Of a DNA stretch of 55,577 nt, positions 8,219-17,900 are shown piece after piece. Source of the DNA: a virus; the IMG/VR virus record IMGVR_UViG_3300030110_005976, positions 1 through 55,577 of that record. The stretch is one strand, 5' to 3'. A model generated the notes under the pieces. That model worked only from the letters and a program-made list of their open reading frames with translations. It had not been told where the DNA came from and did no database searches. Within the stretch, counting starts at the first letter, position 1. Each line of letters opens with the position of its first letter. The position numbers and the translations under genes were made by a program.

Positions 8219-9452
8219 GAGAATGTCGGGTTATAGGCAGTCTTTTATACAAATACAGCCAGAATCAAGGCCTGAAAAAGAACAACCTGCTCCATCTGAA
8301 GATACAATAAATATAGAGCAGAATATAATAATTAAGGAAGAGGAAGTTTCCACGTTCGATGGTAAGGAAATATACTCTTATCACCCTAATGTAAATGAGG
8401 TTATAATGAGCGATAAAGATACAAAGGCGCCAGTTAAAAGAGCTGTAGGCGTTGATATTGGAACAGGATTTATTTCTTGCGCTGAGCATGAAGACGGAAA
8501 TAAGAAATTCAGAAAGGTAAGGGACGCTTTCTTCAAGCTTAACCCATCTAAATTCTTAGAAGGATCTGCTCATCAGTTTGGTGAAAATATGCTGAAGAAC
8601 GCAGGTGCTCACTATGTTAAAGTAGACGGTGAGCTTTACGTCTTAGGAGATGATGCATTTAAGTTTGCAAATCTATTTCATCAAGAATGTTTAAGACCTA
8701 TGTCTCAAGGTGTTCTAAATCCGAAGCACCCAGTGTCTAATCTTATGGTTAGCGAGCTTATTAAAGCAGTAGCCGGCAAGCCAAAGTCAAAGAATGATGT
8801 TCTGTACTATTGTGTTCCAGCAGAACCAATTGATGCAGATTTTGATGTTGAATATCACAAGCAAATTTTACATGGCGTATTCTCAGACATAGGATACAAA
8901 GATATTAATGTTATGACTGAAGGCTTAGCTGTAGTTTATTCAGAACTTTCAGATACACAGTATACCGGGATTGGCATGAGCTTTGGAGCTGGTATGTGTA
9001 ATATAGTATATTCTTTTATGGGAATGCCTGTATTTGCATTTTCTCTAAGCAGGGGTGGGGACTGGATTGATTCTCACGCTGCCAAGCATACTGATGAAAC
9101 ACACAATGTCGTTACCTCTATAAAGGAAAAAGCAGATTTTAGTCTTTATGACTCAACTAATGGAATTCAGAGAGCTATATCTATTTATTATGAATCTCTT
9201 CTTTCTTATGTTGTTGAGAAATTTAAAGAGCTATATGAAAAGACACCCAAGAAACAATTACCAAACGTAACTATGGAAATGCCTATAGTTATTGCTGGTG
9301 GAACCTCCCTAGTTTTAGGATTTGTGGAGAGATTAAAGGAACTTACAGCCGAAGATTTTCCCGTGCCCATTTCTGAAATAAAACATGCTCAAGAGCCCCT
9401 GTTCGCTGTTTCTAATGGATTGTACGAGGCTGCTAGGCTTTCTTTACAGTAA
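8196..9452 (+). CDS. Actin-like ATPase (actin/MreB/ParM/Hsp70 fold)
   Basis: This 418-residue protein has a roughly 70-residue hydrophilic, Pro/Glu-rich N-terminal extension. An actin-fold ATPase core follows. GVDIGTG (residues 85-91) is the phosphate-1 loop. SFGAGMCNIVYSF, with a later LSRGGDWID (about 257-285), corresponds to the phosphate-2 loop. IVIAGGTSLVLGF (about 364-376) is the adenosine motif. The usual first aspartate of phosphate-2 (DxGxG) is replaced. VPAEPIDA resembles the MreB/ParM middle segment. There is no Hsp70 substrate domain. AGGGGA precedes the ATG at 8196, and a second good start exists at 8406. The gene lies inside the tail operon. Role unknown: filament former, assembly chaperone or host-interaction factor. 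Confidence 0.75.
   Translation: MNTPRRIERMSGYRQSFIQIQPESRPEKEQPAPSEDTINIEQNIIIKEEEVSTFDGKEIYSYHPNVNEVIMSDKDTKAPVKRAVGVDIGTGFISCAEHEDGNKKFRKVRDAFFKLNPSKFLEGSAHQFGENMLKNAGAHYVKVDGELYVLGDDAFKFANLFHQECLRPMSQGVLNPKHPVSNLMVSELIKAVAGKPKSKNDVLYYCVPAEPIDADFDVEYHKQILHGVFSDIGYKDINVMTEGLAVVYSELSDTQYTGIGMSFGAGMCNIVYSFMGMPVFAFSLSRGGDWIDSHAAKHTDETHNVVTSIKEKADFSLYDSTNGIQRAISIYYESLLSYVVEKFKELYEKTPKKQLPNVTMEMPIVIAGGTSLVLGFVERLKELTAEDFPVPISEIKHAQEPLFAVSNGLYEAARLSLQ
8397..8408 (+). promoter_or_regulatory. Possible internal ribosome binding site and start in the actin-like gene
   Basis: GAGG at 8397-8400 is followed by five bases and an in-frame ATG at 8406. Starting here would give a product of about 348 residues. 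That is nearly the pure actin-fold core without the disordered extension. Two isoforms or a misjudged upstream start are both possible. Confidence 0.4.
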
Positions 9453-9455
9453 AAT

Positions 9456-10547
9456 ATGGAAAAAAATGAAAGAGAGTATTATGTAGCTAAGCTGCTATCT
9501 GGTTCTACGTACTTTACAGTAGGTAGGAATAGATATAAGATAGTTAATCCAAATCCTGATCAAGTATTATTAGCAGAAGAGATTGCAAAAGAAGCAGTCC
9601 AGCAAGCTGCTTTTAGACAATTGCTTACAGAAGAGGAAGCTACTGAATACCTCCATGAAAAAGGAATTTGGACTCATGAAAATGAAAAGGCCTATAAGGA
9701 ATCCGAAGATCTAATAGAAGATATGAAAGTAGAGCTTTATGAGACTGTATTTAACAAAAAAGCATGCGACTCAATAAGAAGGAAATTAAAAGGTATAAGA
9801 AAAGCTATGGCTGATGGGATACAAAAAAAGTACTCCATCTCACCTATGACTTTAGAGTACTACAGGTCATCAACAAAAAATCAATTTTTAGCAGCAGTTT
9901 GCACTTATGATTTAGAAGGCAACAGGGTCTATAACGAGAGCAACTACTTTAGTGCTGATGCTACAATAATGGAAAGGGCATATGAAGCAAGACAAGCAGA
10001 CGGTATTGACCAAACAACAATGAGAGATTTGGCTCGCAATGAGCCTTGGAGAAGTTACTGGGCAGTTAGTAAACAAAATGTTTTTGGCAGCCCTTCAGCT
10101 AACTTTTTCGGTCCAAGAGGAGAAGAGGCTGTAATTATTCCATCTTCTCATTTGAATCAGTATCAAAGAGCTATGGTGTCAATATCTAAGATGTATGATA
10201 ATGCACACCAGCACCCAGAATGTCCAGATGAGTCTGTGATTAATGACGACGACTGTTTCGATGGTTGGATGATCTTTGAGAACAGAAAAAGACAGAAAGA
10301 ACAGAAGAGAAAGAGACTAGATGCTCTCGCAGATAAAAAGGGAGACGAGCTATTCGTCATGACTAGCAAAGAGGACGCTAGAGAAGTTTTTGAGCTCAAT
10401 AATCCCGGAGATAACATGAGATTAAAACAAAGATTTAGTCAAATTAAAAGAGAGGGTACTGTAGAAGAAAAAGATCTATTTGACGTAAAAATGGATTTGA
10501 GACGAGAAGCACACGCACAGTCAAGAGATAGAAGAAGAAAACTATAG
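9456..10547 (+). CDS. Tail assembly-region protein, diverged paralogue of the gene at 10920
   Basis: This 363-residue protein has a beta start (YFTVGRNRYKIVNP) followed by a helical section with the shape A-x-L…YLHEKGIWTHENEKAYKES. The middle has FLAAVCTYDLEGNRVY. The same order of elements occurs in the product of the gene at 10920 (FEVNGKSYAVRKP; RKRKLWSDSREETYQEL; YLFAACLVYDDNGEPY). The two therefore look homologous. The C-terminal third is strongly charged. It sits upstream of the tape measure, where tail assembly chaperones are normally encoded. That role is inferred from position; no known chaperone family was recognised. Confidence 0.5.
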   Translation: MEKNEREYYVAKLLSGSTYFTVGRNRYKIVNPNPDQVLLAEEIAKEAVQQAAFRQLLTEEEATEYLHEKGIWTHENEKAYKESEDLIEDMKVELYETVFNKKACDSIRRKLKGIRKAMADGIQKKYSISPMTLEYYRSSTKNQFLAAVCTYDLEGNRVYNESNYFSADATIMERAYEARQADGIDQTTMRDLARNEPWRSYWAVSKQNVFGSPSANFFGPRGEEAVIIPSSHLNQYQRAMVSISKMYDNAHQHPECPDESVINDDDCFDGWMIFENRKRQKEQKRKRLDALADKKGDELFVMTSKEDAREVFELNNPGDNMRLKQRFSQIKREGTVEEKDLFDVKMDLRREAHAQSRDRRRKL

Positions 10548-10562
10548 GAAGGAGAATTCGGG

Positions 10563-10916
10563 ATGAGAGAATTCGATTTTAATAAACAAAACAGAGATGA
10601 TAGGAGAGGTGAGAGGTATAAAGAATCCTCTAAAAAAAGACTCTTAAATATCATAAAAAAGAAATTTGATACTACCACAATAGGATCATTAGCTATACTC
10701 GAAGAACTTTTTGGCGAACTATGGGGACATGGATTACCTTATAGAGATCTGGACGAAGATGAAAAAGAATGGCGCGAAGTATGGAATGAGGCAAGAACTA
10801 AAATACTTGACCTTGGAAACTCTAACCTTAGAGGGGCTCAGAGTGAGATTTCTCAATACACTTTGAGTTGGAACAGATATGTAACTAACTTTATTATTAA
10901 GGATAACAGGGAGTAA
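10563..10916 (+). CDS. Conserved small phage protein of unknown function
   Basis: GGAAGGAG lies just upstream of the ATG, a strong ribosome site. The 117-residue product is basic at the N-terminus (RRGERYKESSKKRLLNIIKKKF). A conserved-looking core follows: TTTIGSLAILEELFGELWGHG, LWxxxRTKILDLGNSNLRGAQSEI (in pattern) and SQYTLSWNRYVTNF. Similar small proteins occur upstream of tape measure genes in other large phages, without an assigned role. Its position between two paralogous genes suggests a part in tail assembly. Confidence 0.5.
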   Translation: MREFDFNKQNRDDRRGERYKESSKKRLLNIIKKKFDTTTIGSLAILEELFGELWGHGLPYRDLDEDEKEWREVWNEARTKILDLGNSNLRGAQSEISQYTLSWNRYVTNFIIKDNRE

Positions 10917-10919
10917 AAA

Positions 10920-11900
10920 ATGGCAGATAAAGATAAAAGAACTTTTGAAGTTAACGGGAAGAGTTATGCGGTTAGGAAACCGAAAGTAGACGAAATCAGA
11001 AAAGCAAATGAAATTCGTTCTAAGGCTTTTAACGAAGCTCTACAAAGAGGGGATATGCTTAGAGAACAGCTAGAATCTGAACTTAGAAAGCGTAAGCTTT
11101 GGAGTGATTCTAGGGAAGAAACCTATCAAGAACTGCGCAAAGTAGTGCTAGATGGTGAGTATAAACTTAAATCTGGTGGTATTAAGCTATCTAGAGCTAA
11201 AAAGATCGCTCTTGAAATGGCAGATGCTAGAACACAAATGGTTTCACTGCTATCAAGTAGGACAGATTTAGACTCAAATACATGTGAAGGTAAGGCTGAT
11301 GCGGCCCGCTTCAATTATCTATTTGCAGCGTGTTTGGTGTATGATGATAATGGAGAACCTTATTTTGAGAATGGTTTGGATGACTATCTTCTCAATCAAG
11401 ATGATGTAGTAGCGGTTACTGGTGCTTCGCATTTTTATTACCTATTATCAGGTAGTGACAATGTTGATTCGAAGCTTCCGGAAAATCAATTTTTAACTAG
11501 ATTTAACTTTGTCAATGAAGATAATAGACTTATTGATAAAGAGGGTAGATTGATTAATCGTGACGGTAAGCATATTGATGAGAATGGTGATCTAATCAAA
11601 TGGATCGACGACGAAAACTTTGAGCATGTTGATTCAGAAGGAAGGCCAGTAAATGATGACGGAGATTATGACGTTGACTTTGCACCTTTCCTAGATGATG
11701 AAGGTAATCCAGTCGAAGAGCCCGAAGAGGAAGAAGCTGAAGAAGAAGCCGAGGAAAAGGCTGAAGCTGAGGTTAAGGAAAAAAAGCCAAAACGAGCTCC
11801 AAGAAAAAAGACTAAGGCTAAGACTCCTCCAAAAGAGGAAGAAGAGCCTGAGACCGGAGAAGAAGAATCTGACGAAGCTGAAGAAGCTTCTGAAGAATAA
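10920..11900 (+). CDS. Tail assembly-region protein with acidic/basic low-complexity tail
   Basis: AGGGAG precedes the ATG. The 326-residue product has a globular part (1 to about 190) resembling the protein encoded at 9456. A repetitive hydrophilic section with DKEGRLINRDGKHIDENGD-like units follows. The tail after about residue 255 is highly charged (Glu-rich, then Lys/Arg/Pro-rich, then Glu-rich). Two in-frame A AAA AAG slippery heptamers occur in the Lys-rich part. Immediately before the tape measure is the standard place for a tail assembly chaperone, often expressed with a frameshift. That role is inferred. The terminator at 11913 separates it from the tape measure. Confidence 0.5.
   Translation: MADKDKRTFEVNGKSYAVRKPKVDEIRKANEIRSKAFNEALQRGDMLREQLESELRKRKLWSDSREETYQELRKVVLDGEYKLKSGGIKLSRAKKIALEMADARTQMVSLLSSRTDLDSNTCEGKADAARFNYLFAACLVYDDNGEPYFENGLDDYLLNQDDVVAVTGASHFYYLLSGSDNVDSKLPENQFLTRFNFVNEDNRLIDKEGRLINRDGKHIDENGDLIKWIDDENFEHVDSEGRPVNDDGDYDVDFAPFLDDEGNPVEEPEEEEAEEEAEEKAEAEVKEKKPKRAPRKKTKAKTPPKEEEEPETGEEESDEAEEASEE
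11780..11786 (+). other. Slippery heptamer A AAA AAG (first)
   Basis: The heptamer is in the correct register for -1 slippage in the 10920 gene. It is the same heptamer that drives dnaX frameshifting in E. coli. A -1 shift would end at TAA 11813-11815 and remove the acidic tail. No stimulatory stem-loop is obvious directly downstream. Confidence 0.35.
11804..11810 (+). other. Slippery heptamer A AAA AAG (second)
   Basis: This is the same heptamer in the same register, 24 bases after the first. A -1 shift here reads one GAC codon and then stops at 11813-11815. Lys-rich coding can create such runs by chance, so this is only a candidate. Confidence 0.3.
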
Positions 11901-11912
11901 CAAACTGGACAA

Positions 11913-11959
11913 GTGGTCATACTTTTAGATAACTGTCTATAGGTATGGCCATTTTTTTT
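11913..11959 (+). terminator. Intrinsic terminator just upstream of the tape measure gene
   Basis: GTGGTCATA (11913-11921) pairs with TATGGCCAT (11944-11952), including two G-U pairs. An inner TAGA/TCTA stem sits in the loop. A run of eight T residues (11952-11959) follows. It ends only 11 bases before the tape measure ATG, so readthrough probably sets the tape measure level. Confidence 0.7.
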
Positions 11960-11970
11960 AAGGTTCCCTT

Positions 11971-14900
11971 ATGGCTTTTAACATCAACGCCCATGTCATC
12001 CTGCAAGGGCCAAAAAATATCAAGGCTGTTACTAATAGCATAAAGCAACAGCTTCAAGGTATCTCTGTACCTGTCAATCTCCAAACCGGACAGGTTGCAT
12101 CTACAAATCAGCAGGTGACTACTCTAACAAAAGGGATGAAAGGTCTTCAGAACTCTGCTACTGCTACATCCAAAAGCCTGAAGACTGTTAATGCTGCTAC
12201 CATGGCCTCAGCAACCGCTATGAATAAAAGCGGAGGTGCTGCTGGAAAGATGGGGAAAAACCTTAAATCAGTTGCTAGCAATGCTAATCAGGCAGGCGGT
12301 GCTATGCGCATGTTGGGTAGGGAAACAGCCCTGACCTTCAAGCGCTTTGCCGCTGCCGGTATCGTTACAGCTACTGTCTTTCGTTTAGGAAGTGCTATCT
12401 CCGAAGCAACTGGAAAGGCTCTTGAGTTTGAACGTGAAATGGTCAAGCTTCAACAGGTTACTGGTAAGACTGCTGGTCAATTGAACAAGCTGAAAACTGC
12501 TGTAACTACAGTATCGAAGGACTTGGGTATTAGCGCAAATGAGCTAGCTGAAATTTCTAGGTTGTTCGCTCAGACTGGACAAAGCCTAAAAGAAGTAGAG
12601 TCTTCTATGAAGGCTGTTGCTCGCTCTAGTCTAGCTCCCACCTTCGGTGAAATGACACAGACAGCAGAAGGTCTTATTGCTGCTATGAACCAGTTTGGTA
12701 TAGGAGCTAATAAAGCTGAGGCTATTTTAGGTTCTCTTAATAGAGTTTCTAAGAAGTTTGCTGTAGAGTCTCAAGACTTAATTGCTGCTATCCGTCGTGC
12801 TGGTGGTGTGTTTGCTATGGCAGCAGGGCAATTTAAAGATCCTATTGATGCCCTTAATGAATTTAATGCCATCTTCACTGCTGTACGATCAACTACTCGT
12901 GAGTCGGCAGAAACAATCGCTACAGGTTTAAGAACTATCTTTACTCGTATCCAAAGGCGTGGAACGATTGAGATGCTTAGAGGCTTGGGTATAGAGCTTA
13001 CCGACACACAAGGAAAGTTTGTAGGACTATTTGAATCATTCAGAATTCTTTCTAGACAATTAGATAAGATTGTACAGAAAGGGGATGCTATTACTTTATC
13101 TGCTATTACTGAAGAGCTTGGTGGTATGCGTCAGATAGGTAAATTATTACCTGCTATTAGAGAATTTAGAAAAGCAGAAGCCGCATTTAAAGAAGCACAG
13201 CAAGGAGCAGTAGAAGGATTAGGCAAGGATGTAGAAAAAGGTTTAGAGCCTTTGATAAAGCAGTTTGAAAAAGTTGGAGCTAGATTTGAGGATTTCATTC
13301 GCACAATATCAGAATCAAGAACATTTAAGCAGCTAGCTCAATTTGCAATAGATACAGCTAATGCCTTTATTACTTTAGGCGAGGCTTTAACTCCTATTCT
13401 TCCTTTACTTACTCAATTTGCTGCTATGAGATTAGCAAGAGGAGCCTTCTCATTTGGACAAGGTTTCTTTGGATCTACTAAGGGATTGGGAGCTCAAGGA
13501 CTAGGTCAAAGAGTAGGTGGAGTTGTAGCAGGTAAGCCAACCGGAGCAGCTCCTACACAACATATTTCAAATAATACTACTGCCCTGTTAAAGAATACAA
13601 CCGCGCTTAGTACTCTTACTACAAGTCTGAAGCCATTATCTACTGTAGCTACAGAATTGAAAAGACTTCATACAATTATAGGTAGATTGGAATCAGAAAT
13701 AAGGACTCTTGGTACGGCAGTAAGGGCTCGTGCTACAGCTTCTCCTTATTATGGATCTTCCTCTGGAAGTAGAAGAGGCCGTAGGCCATTCGGTGGTGGT
13801 GGTAGAGTTGGATTTAGAGCTCCTGTGGTTCCTAGAGTGCCGAAACCAACCGCTAAAAGAGGCGCAGAGCCCATAACAACTAGCGCTGCGAAGAAAAAGA
13901 CAGGCTTGACTGGAGAAGTTGCAATTATGCCGGGCATAAGTCAACATGCTAGACCTGCAACTACTTTCGGTGTTGTTTCATTACGTCCTGAAAATGAAAC
14001 GGAAGCATTCCACGCGCATGTCAACTATAGTCAAATGGGAGGAACAATAGATACTCCTGCCGGGAAGGTATCACAAAGGAACAACAAATTCCAAGCGCTT
14101 ACTAAAAGTAAGAAGTCAGGAACTACTGGTGTAACTATACAGGTTCTTGGGGATTCACTTGATTCAGCTACTGCAGAACAATTTGAAGCAAATCTATCTG
14201 AAGCCATGAGAAAAGCGGTAGAAATTGAATCCAACGAAATTCGAAACAACCTTGGCATAAAGTCTGGAGCGACTCCAGACCCTAGAAAAGCAGGTATAAA
14301 CTTTGAAAATATATCTGGAAATCTATTCGAGTTAATGCTTAATACTGTAGGTGCTCCATACACTCCAGATAAAATTCAGGCTAATGATGCATTTGACTTC
14401 CCTAAAGGGCTTGGGCTAAATCTTAGTGATGTCTTTACAAAATGGCCTCAACTTGTAAAGACAAAAACTGATGCTAAGAGAACACTAAACAAAGATGCAA
14501 TGCTTAGTCTTATGAAGAAGGGTAGAAACACCCTTGATGCTCTGAATCAAAGATTAAATGTAAGCGCTAGCAAGACAACACGGCGGGCCGGATTGGGGTG
14601 GACAAGGAATGAGAGAGGTTTTGGAGCAGCAGAAGGTCTTGCAAAAAGACAAATCAAAGATGAACAATACTGGACAGATGATGGCCTACTAAAGGCTATA
14701 TTGATGCCCGGAGAATTGGTATCTTTTGGAGCTGATCCTTCAACAGCAAGACAAATCGCAGCAGGAAATGTAAATGCTGTAGCTAACCTCAACCCAATGA
14801 AAACAGGTGTAGTTCCCGGAACTGGAAATAGAGATACTTATCCTATGGATCTTCCTCCCGGAGCTGTAGTTGTTCCTAAAGGTCTTTCTGAAGAAGCTAT

Positions 14901-17900
14901 GGGAGAAGGATACGAACCTCGCAGACCACTGGCATATGGAGGTAGAGTTGGTAGAGGTAGAGTTGGTCTATTTGGTGGATCTCAGATTCCTGCGTCACAA
15001 CGAGGAAGTGGTGGTGGTGGTGGAGGAGGAGTGGGTCCAGCCACCGCCAACTTTGGAATGCTAGCAGATGCTGCTGTAGGCGTAGCATTTTCCTTGCAAA
15101 TGTTGGACTTTAGTAATCTGACAAATGCCTTGACATCAATTGGTCAACTTGCCCTTGTTATACCTAGTGCAATAGCAGCGTTTGCCGAAGTTCCACTCGT
15201 ATTGCAGGCTGCTCAGGCAAAGATTGCCAGCGGTCCGCTTATTGGAGGGGCTGGTATTGCTGGTGCTGCCATCGCATCTGGCTTCATAGCAGAGACTTTA
15301 GCAAAAAGCTTAGCTGCGAAGTTTTCTGGTCCTGAAGAGCAGGGAGCAGTAGAGGGAGTTTCTAGACTATCTGAGGAGGGAATCAAAACTGCAAACGCAA
15401 TTCGTCTCGTGGGCTCTGTTGTTGGCGGCCTTACTACAGCTCTTATTCTAATGAAACTAGGAGTCGGCGGCTTTGGTGCTTCCATAGCTGGGATTGGCAC
15501 AGCTGTTGTTTTAGCTATGAGAGCTTTTGACGACTATAATATAAATCTCAAAAAGGCTGCTGAATTTGTACAGTTTGATAAATTTTCAAAAGGTATCGAC
15601 AAGGCTATAGATACATTAGAATTGTTCAATAAGCAAGCCTTTGTAAGTGCTGAGGGAATAACAAATATAACTGAAGCTACAAACTCCGCTCTTCAGTTTA
15701 ATAGACAGCTTGCATCGGCTGCGTCAGAAAGAGCTTTGGCAGAAGCGAGTGCTAGTACAGGCACGGGAGCAATAATAGGTAGTATCTTAGGTGGACTTAT
15801 AGGGTTTGCTGTTGGTGGCGGTCCGGTTGGTGCTGCTGTTGGAGCGACAGCTGGTGCTGGTCTTGGAGAGGCGGCAGAACGCTACATAGTTCAGGGGGAT
15901 GCTGGAGACAGGGCAGAAGCGGCCCTTAAAGCTGCTGACAGAATGCTTGAAGCCGTGAGCGATAAACTTATAGAATCAGTAACTCAAGCTTTTGAAAAAA
16001 TAGCAGATGATTTTGTAAAGAGCCTTGATGACGGAAGTGCAGTGTTTAATAAAATTGGGGCTATTGAAGCTCCGCTTTCCGGAGTAGGAAGCACCGCCCT
16101 AGAAATAGGAGCAAGTTTTAAACTCTTACAAGAAGTTCTCAAGAATACTGGAGAACAGGGAAAAGCCTTTGCTGATTTTATGAATACTAAAGTAAGAGCA
16201 GGAATGGTAGAGTCGATCAAAGCTTCCGGAGATAACGTAAAGAGATTATATTCTATTGCTGCCGCAAAGGGCATAGATTTTACGGATGTCAACAAGCTAA
16301 AAGACAATCTGGCGATGCTTGCGGATGCTGCTGGAATGACTGGAGAAGAGGCAGTATTAGCCGCACAATCCTTGGTAGCTTTTCAGGCAGAGCAGGAAAG
16401 AAATGCAATAAATGCCCTTAAACAAAAGGCAGCGCAGGAACAGCTCAATAGAATGCTTGAAAGTGTAACTAAAAGTTTAAATCTATTTGTGACTGGCCTT
16501 GAGATTATGGCTAGTGTTATGGAAACTGCAGCGGGCCGCTTTAGTACTTTTAGTAGTGAGGTTGGTGACTTTGCTAGTTACTTAATGGGCGGTGGTGGCC
16601 GCATAATGCAGCCGGGAAGAGCAGCAATAAATCCATTCACTAATATAGAGGCTTCTTCTGCGGAGGCTATAGAAGCAGGAATAGAAAGGGTAGGAAAGTT
16701 AACCGGCGCCGATACTGGCGGTCTATCTGAAACAATGAAGTTAAGAAAGGCTATACCTGAACTAGCCAAGTCATTAGGAGATGCTGCCGGAACAACAAAA
16801 ATACAAACAGGAGAACAACTTAAAGGTATATTAGGAGATGTACTTAAAGATAAGTTTGATATTGATATTTCATTGCTACCACCAGCTGTGTTGGCTTCGC
16901 TTGAACGGGGATTAAATGCCCAAGTGAAGGGTAGAGAAGGAATGTCTGTAAACCAGCTAGTAAGAGATGAAGGGATGGGCGCGCTCCTAGATCAGTTTGG
17001 AGAGGCCGCAGAGCAGGTGCGAGTAGCACTTGAGAATTCCTACAAAGCTGTTATACAAGCCCAAAAGGATATGATTGATGTAATTAACCAGTACATTGGA
17101 GTTGAAAAATACAGAATAGATCAGTCGTTGAAAGCTAATGCAATTATAGAAAGCACTAATTCGAGTCTTGATAGGTTTAGGTCTGAAACTGATTACTTTA
17201 GAACGGCAAATGAAAGAGTTATTAATAGATTAAATGCTATAGATAGAGGGCAAGGCAACGTCACTCTTAATCCAGCAGCTCAAGCTGCCGCTGTAGCCCA
17301 AGCTAGGGAAAGTGCTGCTAGTGACAGAGCTGCAATCGCAAAGTTAACTGGCACGGCATTTGGCCCAGAAGCTTCTGTTGAGGAGATTAGAGCTGTACTT
17401 GAAAATAGTGGAACTATCTTTGATGAAGCAGTTCTAAGACTAGTCGATAGTCTTGCAAGTAATGAAAAGGCTTTAATTAGAGAAACTAAGAAGTTAGAAG
17501 AGTTGATTGCTGAAACTGAAAGGTTGGAAGCAGTCAATGCTACTTTAACGGATGTCCAAAAAGCACAAATGGACTCTGAGGCTCAGGCTAGATTCTTTAT
17601 AAATCAACTAGCAAGAATAGAAGGAGAACCTGATCCTATTCGTAGAGGCCAAATGCTTTCTGAATTAATGAGGCCATTTACAGCGTTCAGTAAAGCCCTT
17701 AATGGTGGAACTCTTAGCATGAGAGATTTTGCCGCTCTTGTAGAAAACTTTGATTCTAGAATTCGTCCTATACTAAGATCCCAAGGCCTTTCTGAAGCTG
17801 AAATAAATCAAGTAAGAAGAGGTTTCTTTGCTAAGTTTAGTAATGAATTTCCCGGAATATTCTCATCAGCCGTATCCCAATCTTTTGTTTCCGTTAGAGG

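Noticed and set aside
8196-9452. DnaK-type chaperone
   Set aside because: Only the ATPase core is present. There is no substrate-binding domain, and the middle words fit the MreB/ParM side of the superfamily better.
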